Shown here: positions 1 through 9,026 of the stretch, piece after piece
Layout: the number at the start of each line of letters is the position of its first letter
How positions within the stretch are numbered: the stretch's first letter is position 1
Source of the DNA: Begonia masoniana
Taxonomy: Eukaryota > Streptophyta > Magnoliopsida > Cucurbitales > Begoniaceae
Assembly: GCA_022432975.1 (NCBI GenBank)
Contig: CM039502.1
Coordinates: 9,839,151-9,903,150, forward strand
Direction: 5' to 3'
Length of the DNA: 64,000 nt
Made by a program: the position numbers and the translations under genes
Notes under the pieces: generated by a model
What the model was told of the DNA's origin: nothing
Databases searched by the model: none
What the model saw: the letters and a program-made list of their open reading frames with translations, nothing else

Positions 1-130
1 AAAAAATATATATATGTATAATGTGAAAGTCTGTTGTGAGATAGTAAGTGAATGTAATAATAGTAAAGGTCAGGCAAACGGTTAATGAAAGAATATGAAT
101 ACGTGACGGCTCCTGGCCGGGGTCGTTACA
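1..130 (+). mobile_element. 3' tail of a gypsy-type LTR (superfamily 1)
   Basis: The segment ends GGGGTCGTTACA, the same terminus seen on the LTRs of elements C and D and close to that of E. Element A sequence follows at once. The other end lies outside the window, so solo LTR and full element cannot be told apart. No primer site follows, which favours a solo LTR or a 3' LTR inserted into element A. Confidence 0.6.
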
Positions 131-1299
131 AATTAATTATGTCATCATGCCCTCTTATGATCTTTTAAATTGTTTCGCTCAAATTGTTTGTGAAAATTTT
201 AGCATGTTGAAACTAGTGAATGAATCTTTGGTGCTTAAAATTTTGCAGAATTTCAATACTTTGGAATATCAATGCATTAATATTTTATGGCTTGATCATA
301 TTATATTCCTAAATTTAGTTTTATTTTTTTATAGGTATGAAACTAGTTTCTAATGTTAGACTTGTATGTTTCAAAATCATTATTTTTGAAAGAAAGAACC
401 TTGATAATCAAGTCTTGAATGAAAATTGTTGGATTGACACGTGTATTGAGCATTTGAAATTTAGGCTTAAAGGTAGAAGCATGATAATTGATTTACACTT
501 CATTGGACATGAAGAATATTGTGATAAACTCATTGTTAAGTTGAAAACCTTGCATGAACCTACACTTTATAACATAGAAAATGGAAATAGTTGTAAAACT
601 TGCTATGAGTATGTTTTAGACAATGATTGTTTTATCAATTATTCTTTTTGTTTATCTTCTTGTCTTTCTAACCCTTTTGTGAAGAGCACCCATAATGGAA
701 TAGCAACGAAATTAGTAAGTATTTCAACTATCAATTTTGTACCCTCTGATAAAATGAGTGCTTGGTTATTTAGAGTTGTTGAGATAGAGGATCATCATAA
801 TAATAGTCTTGCTTGGAATAATTGGGTAATTACTTTTAACAATTTCATCTTTGATTCACCCAAGTTCCGTAAGTTTTACTTACCAAACTATGATTTTTAT
901 TTTATGTCTCGGAATATTTTATCTAATCATTTAATCACTTGGTTACTTAGGATTGGATGTTTAGATGATTATTTTATTCGTGTTATTACTTTGGATGTTT
1001 GTGATCAAACTCTTCTTATTCTTGTTAATATTGGATGCAATTTTAAATGTCATTTATCGAAGCATGATTATGAAATTATGAAAAGAACTAGGAAGAGAAA
1101 TGTTATTGATACCATTTTGTTATTAACGTGGATTGAATATTATTGGTGGTTAAAGGGCTTACAATTATTTACATTGATGAATGTTTACTCTTTAACTCTT
1201 TTTAAATTCAAAATAGTTAGTCCTAATTTTGAAGAAGGCCTACTTCGGTGCGGAACAACCATTAGATTTGAGGTAAAATCTTCAATCACCCGGAGAGGA
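131..1299 (+). mobile_element. Element A, internal 3' region (RT-less gypsy relative)
   Basis: AT-rich sequence ending in a purine tract (1289-1299) directly before an LTR-like start at 1300. It carries one accessory ORF and no reverse transcriptase or integrase motif. A short open stretch at 147-353 precedes it and ends in a T-rich TTTATAG, which looks like an intron acceptor just before the accessory ORF start. The stretch around 140-170 resembles the region just upstream of J's accessory ORF, so the two elements share a layout. The 5' part of the element is outside the window. Confidence 0.55.
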
Positions 1300-1302
1300 T
1301 GA
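337..1302 (+). CDS. Unknown accessory ORF of element A
   Basis: A 321-codon ORF of unknown function and the most intact member of a family also present in elements J (49202-49981) and I (62163-62718). I recognise no named domain: there is no RT, integrase, protease or zinc knuckle, no signal peptide, and no clear membrane helix. Shared features: an N-terminal VCFK...ER(K/R) segment (residues 10-20); S-x-I-x-F-V-P-S with A-x-L-F-R-V at residues 130-147; an FY...IL...L block near 195-205; NHLIT followed by LRIG and DYF near 207-222; and a C-terminal YWWLKG-x-QL-x-TLM block. It ends at the polypurine tract and the LTR start. It could be an env-like or regulatory protein, or a degenerate pol remnant; nothing in the sequence decides this. 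Base composition is AT-rich, like element J. Confidence 0.5.
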   Translation: MKLVSNVRLVCFKIIIFERKNLDNQVLNENCWIDTCIEHLKFRLKGRSMIIDLHFIGHEEYCDKLIVKLKTLHEPTLYNIENGNSCKTCYEYVLDNDCFINYSFCLSSCLSNPFVKSTHNGIATKLVSISTINFVPSDKMSAWLFRVVEIEDHHNNSLAWNNWVITFNNFIFDSPKFRKFYLPNYDFYFMSRNILSNHLITWLLRIGCLDDYFIRVITLDVCDQTLLILVNIGCNFKCHLSKHDYEIMKRTRKRNVIDTILLLTWIEYYWWLKGLQLFTLMNVYSLTLFKFKIVSPNFEEGLLRCGTTIRFEVKSSITRRG

Positions 1303-2440
1303 TGTGCCTACGATCCTGAATTGTCAAGCACAGACCAAGGTATGTATTTTGACTATTTTATTTACTAATTGGTTGTGAATTTTCTAGGAAAAAGGGTTAC
1401 TTAAAGCATGGAATTTTAAAGAGGGAATTTGTCTTCCCTTCATCAATTGTGTAACCAAACTAAGTGCATAATTTTTAGTTTAACTTTAATTTGGCAAACA
1501 TTGGCCTTTTATGTAATTTGGACAAACATTTAGTCCTTATATTTAGTCATGCATAATTAGGCATTTAAGGGTAGATTGTGTGGTTAGGATTAGTTGGTGG
1601 CATAGGTGTTTGGTAAACCTATGGGCCATAAGAGCAACAAGTCCATGATCAATTAAAGAGGAAACTGGGCCACACATGATCCACTTAGCCCATGAGAAGA
1701 TTGGTTTATAAGGAAAAGGCCCATAAGCTTCACGATGAAGTTGCAGCCCTATTGATTTCAACCTGCTCCTCAACCTCACGAAGAAGTCCAACGAGCACTT
1801 CAGCGAAGGAGGCGATCTTCAGATGATCTTCAGCAAGCGACCACGGATTCAGAGATCGACGGCGAGCACTCTGCGAGCGCACGGATTGCTCACCTGGACT
1901 AGCTGACCAACCGAAGCCCTTCTTTGCTCCAAGCGAGCATCCTCGTCAGCAGAAGCTCTCCATTTCGCGAACGCCAGCAGAAGACACCCTCCAACGGCTA
2001 GTTCCTTCTATGGGCATTTCCAACCCTAGCCACCTTAGGTATTTAAACATCGCTTTTAGTGTTTGTAAGAAACTTTTTTGATCAATATAAACCTATTTTC
2101 CCTCTCTGAAAATCCAGAAGGATTTCTGGTTGCCGTCAAGGTAAGCCACGACGGTTCTGCCGTGAGGAGTGTGCCTCCATTGATCATCTGTCTTACGGTG
2201 GCTGTGATCTCTTAAATTTCCCTCCCTCTCTGTTATCAGAGTTTAAAAGGCTGAGGATGAAACCAGGCCCAGCAGCTGTTGCCTTTCCACGGGAAGGCAT
2301 GCACCGAGAAGCATAACATGAGATAGCTTCTCGGTCAGCCAAGGGTTTTACACATTCTGTTTTTGAGTCATTTCTACTACATTCTCCGTTGCAAGTGCCA
2401 TCCATTTATTTGTTCTGTTTTCCTCCCCCATTACTCTGTC
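1300..2440 (+). mobile_element. 3' LTR of element A (superfamily 2), right end unclear
   Basis: Starts TGATGTGCC right after the purine tract CCCGGAGAGGA, as the LTRs of J, P and (as TGACATGCC) I and M do. It holds the superfamily palindrome GGGAATTTGTCTTCCC at 1423-1438 and a 48-bp intron-like piece (GTATGT at 1340, CTAG to 1387). A TATAAA-like stretch lies at about 2087, followed by a leader rich in CT. The true end is not visible because the sequence joins the truncated LTR of element C at 2441. Confidence 0.6.
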
Positions 2441-4400
2441 ACTTTAGCTATTAAATCCTAGGATAACTTGAGATTAGAACTATTAGGATTTTGTTTTAAC
2501 TACTGCAATGTAAATGTTTTAGGTGAAGAAGTTTGAAGAGAAAGGAGCTCAAGTGCTAAGGAGACAAGGTAAGTGAATGTATAGGATTTCCGGCCAATTG
2601 GGCCCTACATCACAAGGATGCTAGATAGTAACTGATATGACGATTAGAGGTTATTATGCAACAGTCTAGTATTTGTGTGACGTTTAGTTTGATGGTAAGC
2701 TTTCATACTGGATGAATGTTCTGTTCTGTAGCCTGAATGAGTTAAGAATTTCCATGTTCATGCATTATCAATGTTTTATGCACATGAAAATGTTTTAAAA
2801 GCATGTTTTCTCATGAACAAGATAAGATGATAAAATCCCTGCAACGTGGTTGAGTGAGGGTTGGGGGCGGTTCGGCGTATGTCACAGTCCAAAGAAGGAC
2901 ATATGAATACGACCCGCAGTAGGGACCATGATCAAACTCACTGTCGAACCCCCTTTACCGGCACAAATCCTCTCTCATTCCACACAACGTAAATGATGAA
3001 TATGAACAATGATTATGAACAATGATTACGAATGATGAATATGAACAATGATTATGAATGATGAATATGAACAATGATTATGAACAATGATTACGAATGA
3101 TGAATATGATTCATGATTATGGGTGATGATTATGAACAAGAAAAGACTTATGACCATGTATTTCTCCGAAATATGCATTCATGCATTCATGTTATTGATG
3201 CATTCCTTACTAAGCATTAGGCTTATAGATGAACCTTATGATGTAGGTGAAGAGTTAATAGGTGAGGATTCCCAATCCCAAGAGAACGTTTAAAGCTGGT
3301 TGCTGGAGGATGCTCAGTGTGACAGTGCAAGGCTGGATAGGCGATTAAGTTCCCTGGTTATGCTCATAGTAAGTCAGAAAAGTTTACGATGAACAGATGA
3401 CTAAATAGAACAGAATTTCTCATAACAATGATATTCGAATTTAAAGGGTTTGTCGTTAGAGTCTGAATACGATTTTAAAGATTATTGAACGGTTTGTTTT
3501 GCTTAAGCCTTCCGCTATGCGTATTTTAGATGAGTTTATGAATTTTACTCTTTGAGGTTTATGGTTACTAAGTTATGATTCGGGTGAGTTGTGGTAATTT
3601 CCATTGGATGAAGTTGTTAATGATTATAGTGTTTTCTGCCGGGTGACAGAAGCTGGATAAGGCAATCATCCGGCTGACGTCATCGGCAGATGTAGAGTGT
3701 CTAAGCCATCGGATGATGAGAGTGTTATTTTGTCGTCTAGTGATCGGCAGATGTAGTGTAATAAGTCACCGGATGATGAGGATGTAATTTGTCGTCTAGC
3801 GTTCGGTGGATGAAGTGTATTTCCTCACCGGATGACGTAATTGGTATTTTGTCGTCTAGCGTTCGGTGGATGAAGTGTATTTCCTCACCGGATGACGTAA
3901 TTGGTATTTTGTCGTCTAGCATTCGGTGGATGAAGTGTAATTCTTCACCGGATGATGTAAATGTTAATTTGTCGTCTAGTGACCGGATGATGTGAGTATT
4001 TTCTTGTCGTTTAATGTTCAGGTAATGTTTTGAATCAGTCACGTGAGGCACACATGTCCACTGGTCGATGTAGGGTAAATATGAACATCTAGTGGAGAAT
4101 GTTCGGGACCGGGCGATGTCTTTAATTAGGCACGTGCAATGCCCGTGACCACCGGTCGATGTCTGTTGCTGGTTGAGATCAGATGTGTCGCGTGGCGGAC
4201 ACGTGATCATCGGTCGATGTGAGTCTATAACTTTATCGGTAGATGAAGATCAAGAGATGTTTGAAAATAAAAAAAAAAAGGGGGAAAACAAAGAGGGAAT
4301 AATATTAACACTAATAATGAACAAGGTGTATGGAAGTAAGAATCAAATGATTAAGAGATTAAGTAATGAATTGTGTGGCGATTCTGTTGGGGTCATTACA
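2441..4400 (+). repeat. Element C left (5') LTR, 5'-truncated
   Basis: Matches 9601-11551 of the right LTR from ACTTTAGCTATT onward and ends GGGGTCATTACA. It contains a strong intron-like segment: donor AAG/GTAAGT at 2569, TTACTAAG branch-like site near 3209, and acceptor GATGTAG/GTGA at 3246 (678 bp). Inside that segment is a degenerate tandem array of short units rich in AATGATTATGAAC (about 2992-3130). A 60-bp tandem array follows at 3790-3970. The missing first part would hold the U3 start. Confidence 0.9.
3790..3990 (+). repeat. 60-bp tandem repeat in LTR of element C
   Basis: Units begin GTCGTCTAGCGTTCGG at about 3793, 3853 and 3913, with partial units on both sides, each containing CACCGGATGA. 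The same array, more mutated, is at 10940-11140 in the other LTR. The long open frames here on both strands come from the repeat, not from a gene. Confidence 0.85.
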
Positions 4401-4404
4401 ATTA

Positions 4405-4416
4405 TTGTATCAGAGC
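4405..4416 (+). other. Primer binding site of element C (tRNA-Met type)
   Basis: TTGTATCAGAGC lies 4 bases after the LTR end; it differs by one base from TGGTATCAGAGC, the site complementary to the 3' end of plant tRNA-Met. Confidence 0.8.
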
Positions 4417-4490
4417 AAAACCGGGTCCTAAAACCGATTCTGCAGATTGCCTTCCAGCACTGACTGTCAGATGAGCACACTCCAGCAACT

Positions 4491-4553
4491 GTAAGTATTT
4501 ATGATTTCAATAAATGTCATTAAGTTAAGATGTATCTGTAATGATTTGTCTAG
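4491..4553 (+). other. Putative 63-bp leader intron of element C
   Basis: CAACT/GTAAGT opens it and a T-rich TTTGTCTAG closes it 11 bases before the gag ATG. The same CAACT/GTAAGT...TAG arrangement stands between primer site and gag in B (29929-29995) and D (21480-21548). Conservation in three diverged elements supports splicing; 63 bp is near the lower limit for plant introns. Confidence 0.5.
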
Positions 4554-4563
4554 GAATCCCAAA

Positions 4564-5928
4564 ATGGTTAGAGGTCAGCAGAGAGAGACCAATGAGGATA
4601 GCAATGCCATTGCTCAGTTGACAGAGTTGGTCATGCGCCAATCTCGCCAGATCGAACAACTGATGACTGCTATAGAGGAACAAGGCAACTCCAGTACTAA
4701 TGCGACTCATGATCATGGAGGTGAGCGTTTCCACCGGCTTCGACCCCCGGTGTTTAATGGACATGTTTCAGATCCTATTTACGCTGAGAAGTGGGTTCGA
4801 AAGATAGAAGACATGTTTAAGTACGCAAAGGTTGATGAAGGAGATAAGGTCACATATGCTGTTTTTCATTTGGAATTAAGTGCAAGACATTGGTGGGACT
4901 CAATCCAGAACACCGCTAATGCCGGAGCTATGACCTGGGAAATGTTTAAGACTGCCTTCTTTGACAAGTACTTCAACAGGATTGTTCGGGCCAACAAGAA
5001 GAAGGAGTTCATGAATCTGCGACAAACTGGCTCTGTGACAGATTACATATGCAAATTTGATGCTTTATCACGGTTTGCTCCCCGAATGATTGAGGATGAT
5101 GAGGACAGGATTTACCAATTTGTTCAAGGACTGAAGCCGAGTTTGTACATGAAAGTAAAGACTGCTGGGATACACAATGTACCTTATGGTGGAGTGACAG
5201 CTAAGGCCTTGGAGCTGGAAGAGGCGGAAATGACAGCATATGCACAGCGGGAGCAGCCAAGAAAATTCACGAAGGAAACTCAGCCGCCACCACGTCAGAA
5301 CAAAGGTTGGCAGCCGCAACAGAACAGGGGACCACAACAACAACAACAAGGTATAAAGAGACCCCTCAACCAGAATGATGACCAAGGAAAAGGGAAGAGG
5401 CCTCTAGCACCCTTATGCCCCACCTGTCAGAAGAACCACCCCGGCGAATGCAAGTTGCGTTCTGGCCGCTGTTTCAGATGTGATAAGGTTGGACATATAG
5501 TCAGAGACTGCCCCATGCCGCCAGATCCGAACCGTGCGAGGGTAGCACCTAGAGTTTATGCTATGATGGAGGAAGAGGACACTGTGCCGCATACGGTTAT
5601 AACAAGTACCATTATGATCTGTGGTTTTACTGCTCACACACTTATAGATACGGGAGCCACACATTCGTTTATATCAACTTTGTTTGTATGCCAACACAAC
5701 TTAGAACTTTTACCAGTCGAAAGGCCATATAATGTTATGTTACCATCAGGGAAGTCCCTACATTCAGAACAGATTGTTAAAGGTGATGTTGTGTCCTTAG
5801 GAAGTAAGAAACTATATGTAGAACTGATTGTAATTGACATGAAAGGGTATGAGGTGATATTAGGAATGGATTGGTTATTTAGGCATTATGCCACAATAAG
5901 TTGTAGATCTGGGATGGTTGGTTTTTGA
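4564..5928 (+). CDS. gag: Gag-protease part of element C polyprotein
   Basis: Start chosen at ATG 4564 (MVRGQQRE) because the upstream in-frame ATG at 4501 falls inside the putative leader intron. Gag core: FNGHVSDP...AEKWVRKIE...HWWDSI (about residues 60-120), the usual retrotransposon gag domain. A Q-rich linker precedes a CPTCQKNHPGEC half-knuckle and a canonical CCHC zinc knuckle CFRCDKVGHIVRDC. The aspartic protease follows with active site LIDTGATHSF and a later VILGMDWL. Packages element RNA and cleaves the polyprotein. The frame ends at TGA 5926-5928 but stays open beyond it, so this is a premature stop (a CGA-to-TGA change would explain it), not the natural end. Confidence 0.9.
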   Translation: MVRGQQRETNEDSNAIAQLTELVMRQSRQIEQLMTAIEEQGNSSTNATHDHGGERFHRLRPPVFNGHVSDPIYAEKWVRKIEDMFKYAKVDEGDKVTYAVFHLELSARHWWDSIQNTANAGAMTWEMFKTAFFDKYFNRIVRANKKKEFMNLRQTGSVTDYICKFDALSRFAPRMIEDDEDRIYQFVQGLKPSLYMKVKTAGIHNVPYGGVTAKALELEEAEMTAYAQREQPRKFTKETQPPPRQNKGWQPQQNRGPQQQQQGIKRPLNQNDDQGKGKRPLAPLCPTCQKNHPGECKLRSGRCFRCDKVGHIVRDCPMPPDPNRARVAPRVYAMMEEEDTVPHTVITSTIMICGFTAHTLIDTGATHSFISTLFVCQHNLELLPVERPYNVMLPSGKSLHSEQIVKGDVVSLGSKKLYVELIVIDMKGYEVILGMDWLFRHYATISCRSGMVGF

Positions 5929-6846
5929 CCCCCAAATGGTGATCATTATTCCTTCCAAGCTATTCCTAAGATAAGCAAAATACCGATTATATCCTCACTA
6001 GAAATTTACCAGTTACTGAAAAATGGATGTGAGAGTTACCTGGCTAGTGTAATGGATGTTCGGATGAAGGATAGAATGAAATTACAGGATATTTCCATAG
6101 TCCAAGAGTTCCCTGAGGCATTTTTGAATGATTTGCTTAGTTTACCACCTGATAGAGAAATAGAGTTTGTAATAGATACGTACCCTGAGGCCTTACCGGT
6201 ATCTAAGAATCCTTATCGGATGGCACCTGTTGAGCTAAAGGAGTTAAAAGTCCAACTACAGGAATTAGTAGACAAAGGATTTATACGCCCTAGCAGTTCC
6301 CCTTGGGGTGCACCTGTCTTATTTGTGAAGAAGAAAGATGGTTCCCTTAGAATGTGCATAGACTATAGGGAGCTAAATAAGTTGACAATCAAGAATAAGT
6401 ACCCCTTACCTCGGATTGATGATCTGTTTGACCAATTGCAAGGAGCAAAGGTGTTTTCAAAAATAGATTTACGTTCGGGATATTACCAACTGAAGGTTAA
6501 GGAAGGAGATATACCAAAGACAGCCTTCAGAACCCGTTATGGACACTACGAATTCTTGGTCATGTCATTTGGACTGACCAATGCACCTGCAGCCTTTATG
6601 GACTTAATGAATCGAGTGTTTCGTGAGTATTTGGACAAATTTGTAATTGTGTTTATAGATGATATCCTGATATACTCACGGACTGAAGCTGACCATGCAG
6701 AGCATTTAAGAGTAGTTTTGACAACATTGAAAGAGCACCAGCTTTATGCCAAATTGTCCAAGTGTGAATTTTGGTTGGACAAGGTTAATTTTCTTGGTCA
6801 TGTAGTTTCTGCTAATGGCATATCAGTGGACCCGACCAAAATTTAG
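5929..6846 (+). CDS. pol: Reverse transcriptase part of element C polyprotein
   Basis: Same reading frame as the gag-protease part, open from the codon after the TGA; the first ATG is at 6052. Motifs in order: [65 protein letters not shown], and the catalytic FIDDILIYS near 6655-6680, then FLGHVVS. This is the Ty3/gypsy RT of the Tekay/Del type that copies the RNA genome into DNA. It ends at TAG 6844-6846, where relatives have a glutamine (KIQAV); CAG to TAG is one transition. The domain is otherwise complete. Confidence 0.92.
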   Translation, partial: PPNGDHYSFQAIPKISKIPIISSLEIYQLLKNGCESYLASVMDVRMKDRMKLQDISIVQEFPEAFLNDLLSLPPDREIEFVIDTYPEALPVSKNPYRMAPVELKELKVQLQELVDKGFIRPSSSPWGAPVLFVKKKDGSLRMCIDYRELNKLTIKNKYPLPRIDDLFDQLQGAKVFSKIDLRSGYYQLKVKEGDIPKTAFRTRYGHYEFLVMSFGLTNAPAAFMDLMNRVFREYLDKFVIVFIDDILIYSRTEADHAEHLRVVLTTLKEHQLYAKLSKCEFWLDKVNFLGHVVSANGISVDPTKI

Positions 6847-8985
6847 GCAGTAATGGATTGGCCACAACCAAAGAACGCCAGTGAAGTCCGCAGTTTCCTT
6901 GGATTGGCAGGCTATTACAGGAAGTTCATCAGAGGATTTTCTTTAATAGCTAAGCCTCTGACGAATCTGACAAAGAAGGACAATAAGTATTCTTGGACCG
7001 AAGCTTGTGAGGATATCTTCCAGACATTGAAAGTGAAGTTAACGACGGCCCCGGTTCTGACCCTTCCAACCGAAGAAGGAAAGTTTAGCGTATTTTATGA
7101 TGCATCAAAAGTTGGTTTGGGCTGTGTTTTGATGCAAGAAGGCAAGGTTGTAGCGTATGCCTCTAGGCAATTAAAGAGTTATGAACAGAACTATCCCACC
7201 CATGATTTAGAATTAGCCGCTGTGGTTTTTGTCTTGAAGATATGGAGACACTATTTATATGGACAGCAGTGTGAGGTGTTTTCTGACCATAAAAGTCTGA
7301 AGTACCTCTTTACACAAAAGGAATTGAACATGAGGCAGAGGCGTTGGTTGGTATTTGTTAAGGATTACGACTTTGAGATCAAGTATCACCCGGGCAAGGC
7401 TAACTCTGTAGCTGACGCATTGAGCAGGATGTCAACAACTATGCAACCCGTTGTGTCAACCATGTCTATACCTTTGAGGACAGAAGTTCAGAGGTTTGAA
7501 TTGGAGATAGTTCCAGAGTTATCAACCTTACTTGCCGATTTGACCATTCAACCAACGGTTTTGGAAAAGATCAAAGAGGCACAACAGAAGGACTCTGAGG
7601 AGAATAACAGTATGATGAACAAGGTGAAGGACACCACCTCCGAGTTTAGTCTTTCCAAGGATGGGATTCTGAGGTTTAGAAATAGATGGTATGTCCCTAA
7701 TGATGAAGGATTACGTAAGTTAATCTTGGCTGAGGCGCATTCGTCTCCCTTTTCTGTACATCCTGGCAGCACCAAGATGTATCGAGACCTGAAGTTACTC
7801 TATTGGTGGCCAAACTTAAAGCGAGATGTTGCCAAGTATGTAGAGTCGTGTTTGGTTTGCCAACAAGTTAAAGCTGAGCCTCAACGTCCAGGAGGTACCC
7901 TTCAGCCTCTACCTATTCCCGAGTGGAAGTGGGAACACATAGCTATAGATTTCGTCGTAGGATTACCTAAGACAACTAAGGGACATGATAGTATTTGGGT
8001 TGTGATTGATAGACTGACGAAATCAGCCAATTTCTTACCAGTAAGGACAACCTACTCGATGGACCAGCTTGCTGATCTTTATGTACAAGAAGTTATTAGG
8101 TTGCATGGAATCCCTGCGTCTATTGTCTCTGATCGTGACCCTAGGTTCACCTCCCGGTTTTGGAAAGGTCTACAAGGCACACTTGGCACGAGGTTATCCT
8201 TTAGCACTGCCTTTCACCCGCAGACAGATGGTCAATCTGAAAGGGCTATTCAGATACTTGAAGATATGCTGAGGGCGTGTGTGCTAGATTTCCAGTCATC
8301 CTGGAGTCGATACTTACCTTTGGTTGAGTTCTCCTACAATAACAGTTATCAGTCCACTATCGGAATGGCACCTTATGAAGCACTGTATGGCAGGAAATGT
8401 AGGTCACCTCTGTATTGGGATGAGGTTGGGGAAGCAAAACTTCTAGGACCCGAACTTCTGCAGCAGATGTCTGAAAAGATTTCTGTTATTAGGAAGAGGA
8501 TTGTGACTGCTCAGAGTCGACAGAAGAGTTATGCGGACCAAAGGAGGAGGAATCTTGAATTTACGGTCGGAGATGAGGTATTCTTGAAGGTTTCACCGTT
8601 CAAAGAGGTCTTAAGATTTGGCAAAAAAGGAAAACTTACTCCACGATTCATTGGACCATTCCCTGTTTTGGCTAGAATCGGTAGTACAGCTTACAGACTG
8701 CAGTTGCCTCCATCATTGGAAAAAGTTCATAATGTTTTCCACATGTCAATGTTAAGGAAATGCATGCGAGATCTGATGCAAGTTTTTCAGCCAACAGACA
8801 TTGAGTTAGAACCGACATTGGTGTACGAAGAAAAGCCGGTGCAGATATTGGAATCTGCAGTTAAAACTCTGAGGAATAAAGAGATCCCACTGATCAAAGT
8901 TTTATGGAAGAATCATGGCATCGAAGAAGCCACTTGGGAGCGACGACAGGACATGTTAGACAAATATCTAGAGTTATTTGTTTGA
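6847..8985 (+). CDS. pol: RNase H-integrase-chromodomain part of element C polyprotein
   Basis: Continues the same frame after the TAG. RNase H carries the expected acidic residues ([26 protein letters not shown]). The integrase has an HHCC zinc-binding domain (H in SVHPGS, C-x2-C in SCLVCQQVK) and the DDE core: [30 protein letters not shown]. The C-terminus ([15 protein letters not shown]) matches the chromodomain-like tail of Tekay chromoviruses, which steers insertion to heterochromatin. The natural stop is TGA at 8983-8985, 28 bp before the polypurine tract. All catalytic residues are present, so apart from the two stops the element looks competent. Confidence 0.92.
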   Translation, partial: AVMDWPQPKNASEVRSFLGLAGYYRKFIRGFSLIAKPLTNLTKKDNKYSWTEACEDIFQTLKVKLTTAPVLTLPTEEGKFSVFYDASKVGLGCVLMQEGKVVAYASRQLKSYEQNYPTHDLELAAVVFVLKIWRHYLYGQQCEVFSDHKSLKYLFTQKELNMRQRRWLVFVKDYDFEIKYHPGKANSVADALSRMSTTMQPVVSTMSIPLRTEVQRFELEIVPELSTLLADLTIQPTVLEKIKEAQQKDSEENNSMMNKVKDTTSEFSLSKDGILRFRNRWYVPNDEGLRKLILAEAHSSPFSVHPGSTKMYRDLKLLYWWPNLKRDVAKYVESCLVCQQVKAEPQRPGGTLQPLPIPEWKWEHIAIDFVVGLPKTTKGHDSIWVVIDRLTKSANFLPVRTTYSMDQLADLYVQEVIRLHGIPASIVSDRDPRFTSRFWKGLQGTLGTRLSFSTAFHPQTDGQSERAIQILEDMLRACVLDFQSSWSRYLPLVEFSYNNSYQSTIGMAPYEALYGRKCRSPLYWDEVGEAKLLGPELLQQMSEKISVIRKRIVTAQSRQKSYADQRRRNLEFTVGDEVFLKVSPFKEVLRFGKKGKLTPRFIGPFPVLARIGSTAYRLQLPPSLEKVHNVFHMSMLRKCMRDLMQVFQPTDIELEPTLVYEEKPVQILESAVKTLRNKEIPLIKVLWKNHGIEEATWERRQDMLDKYLELFV

Positions 8986-9013
8986 TCAATTTTCGAGGAC
9001 GAAAATTTTGTTT

Positions 9014-9026
9014 AAGGAGGGGTAGA
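9014..9026 (+). other. Polypurine tract of element C
   Basis: AAGGAGGGGTAGA immediately precedes the LTR start TGTAACACCC; it primes plus-strand synthesis. Confidence 0.85.

Noticed and set aside
337..1302. Calling the accessory ORF an env-like protein
   Set aside because: Position after gag/pol would fit, but there is no signal peptide or clear membrane helix, so I left it as unknown.
3737..4210. Open frames on both strands with HFIHR / WMKCISSP repeats (also 10891-11364)
   Set aside because: They follow the 60-bp LTR array in both LTRs of element C; repeat-driven, not genes.
8069..8272. Second frame inside the element C integrase, and other frames overlapping gag-pol
   Set aside because: Shadow frames of the real polyprotein.
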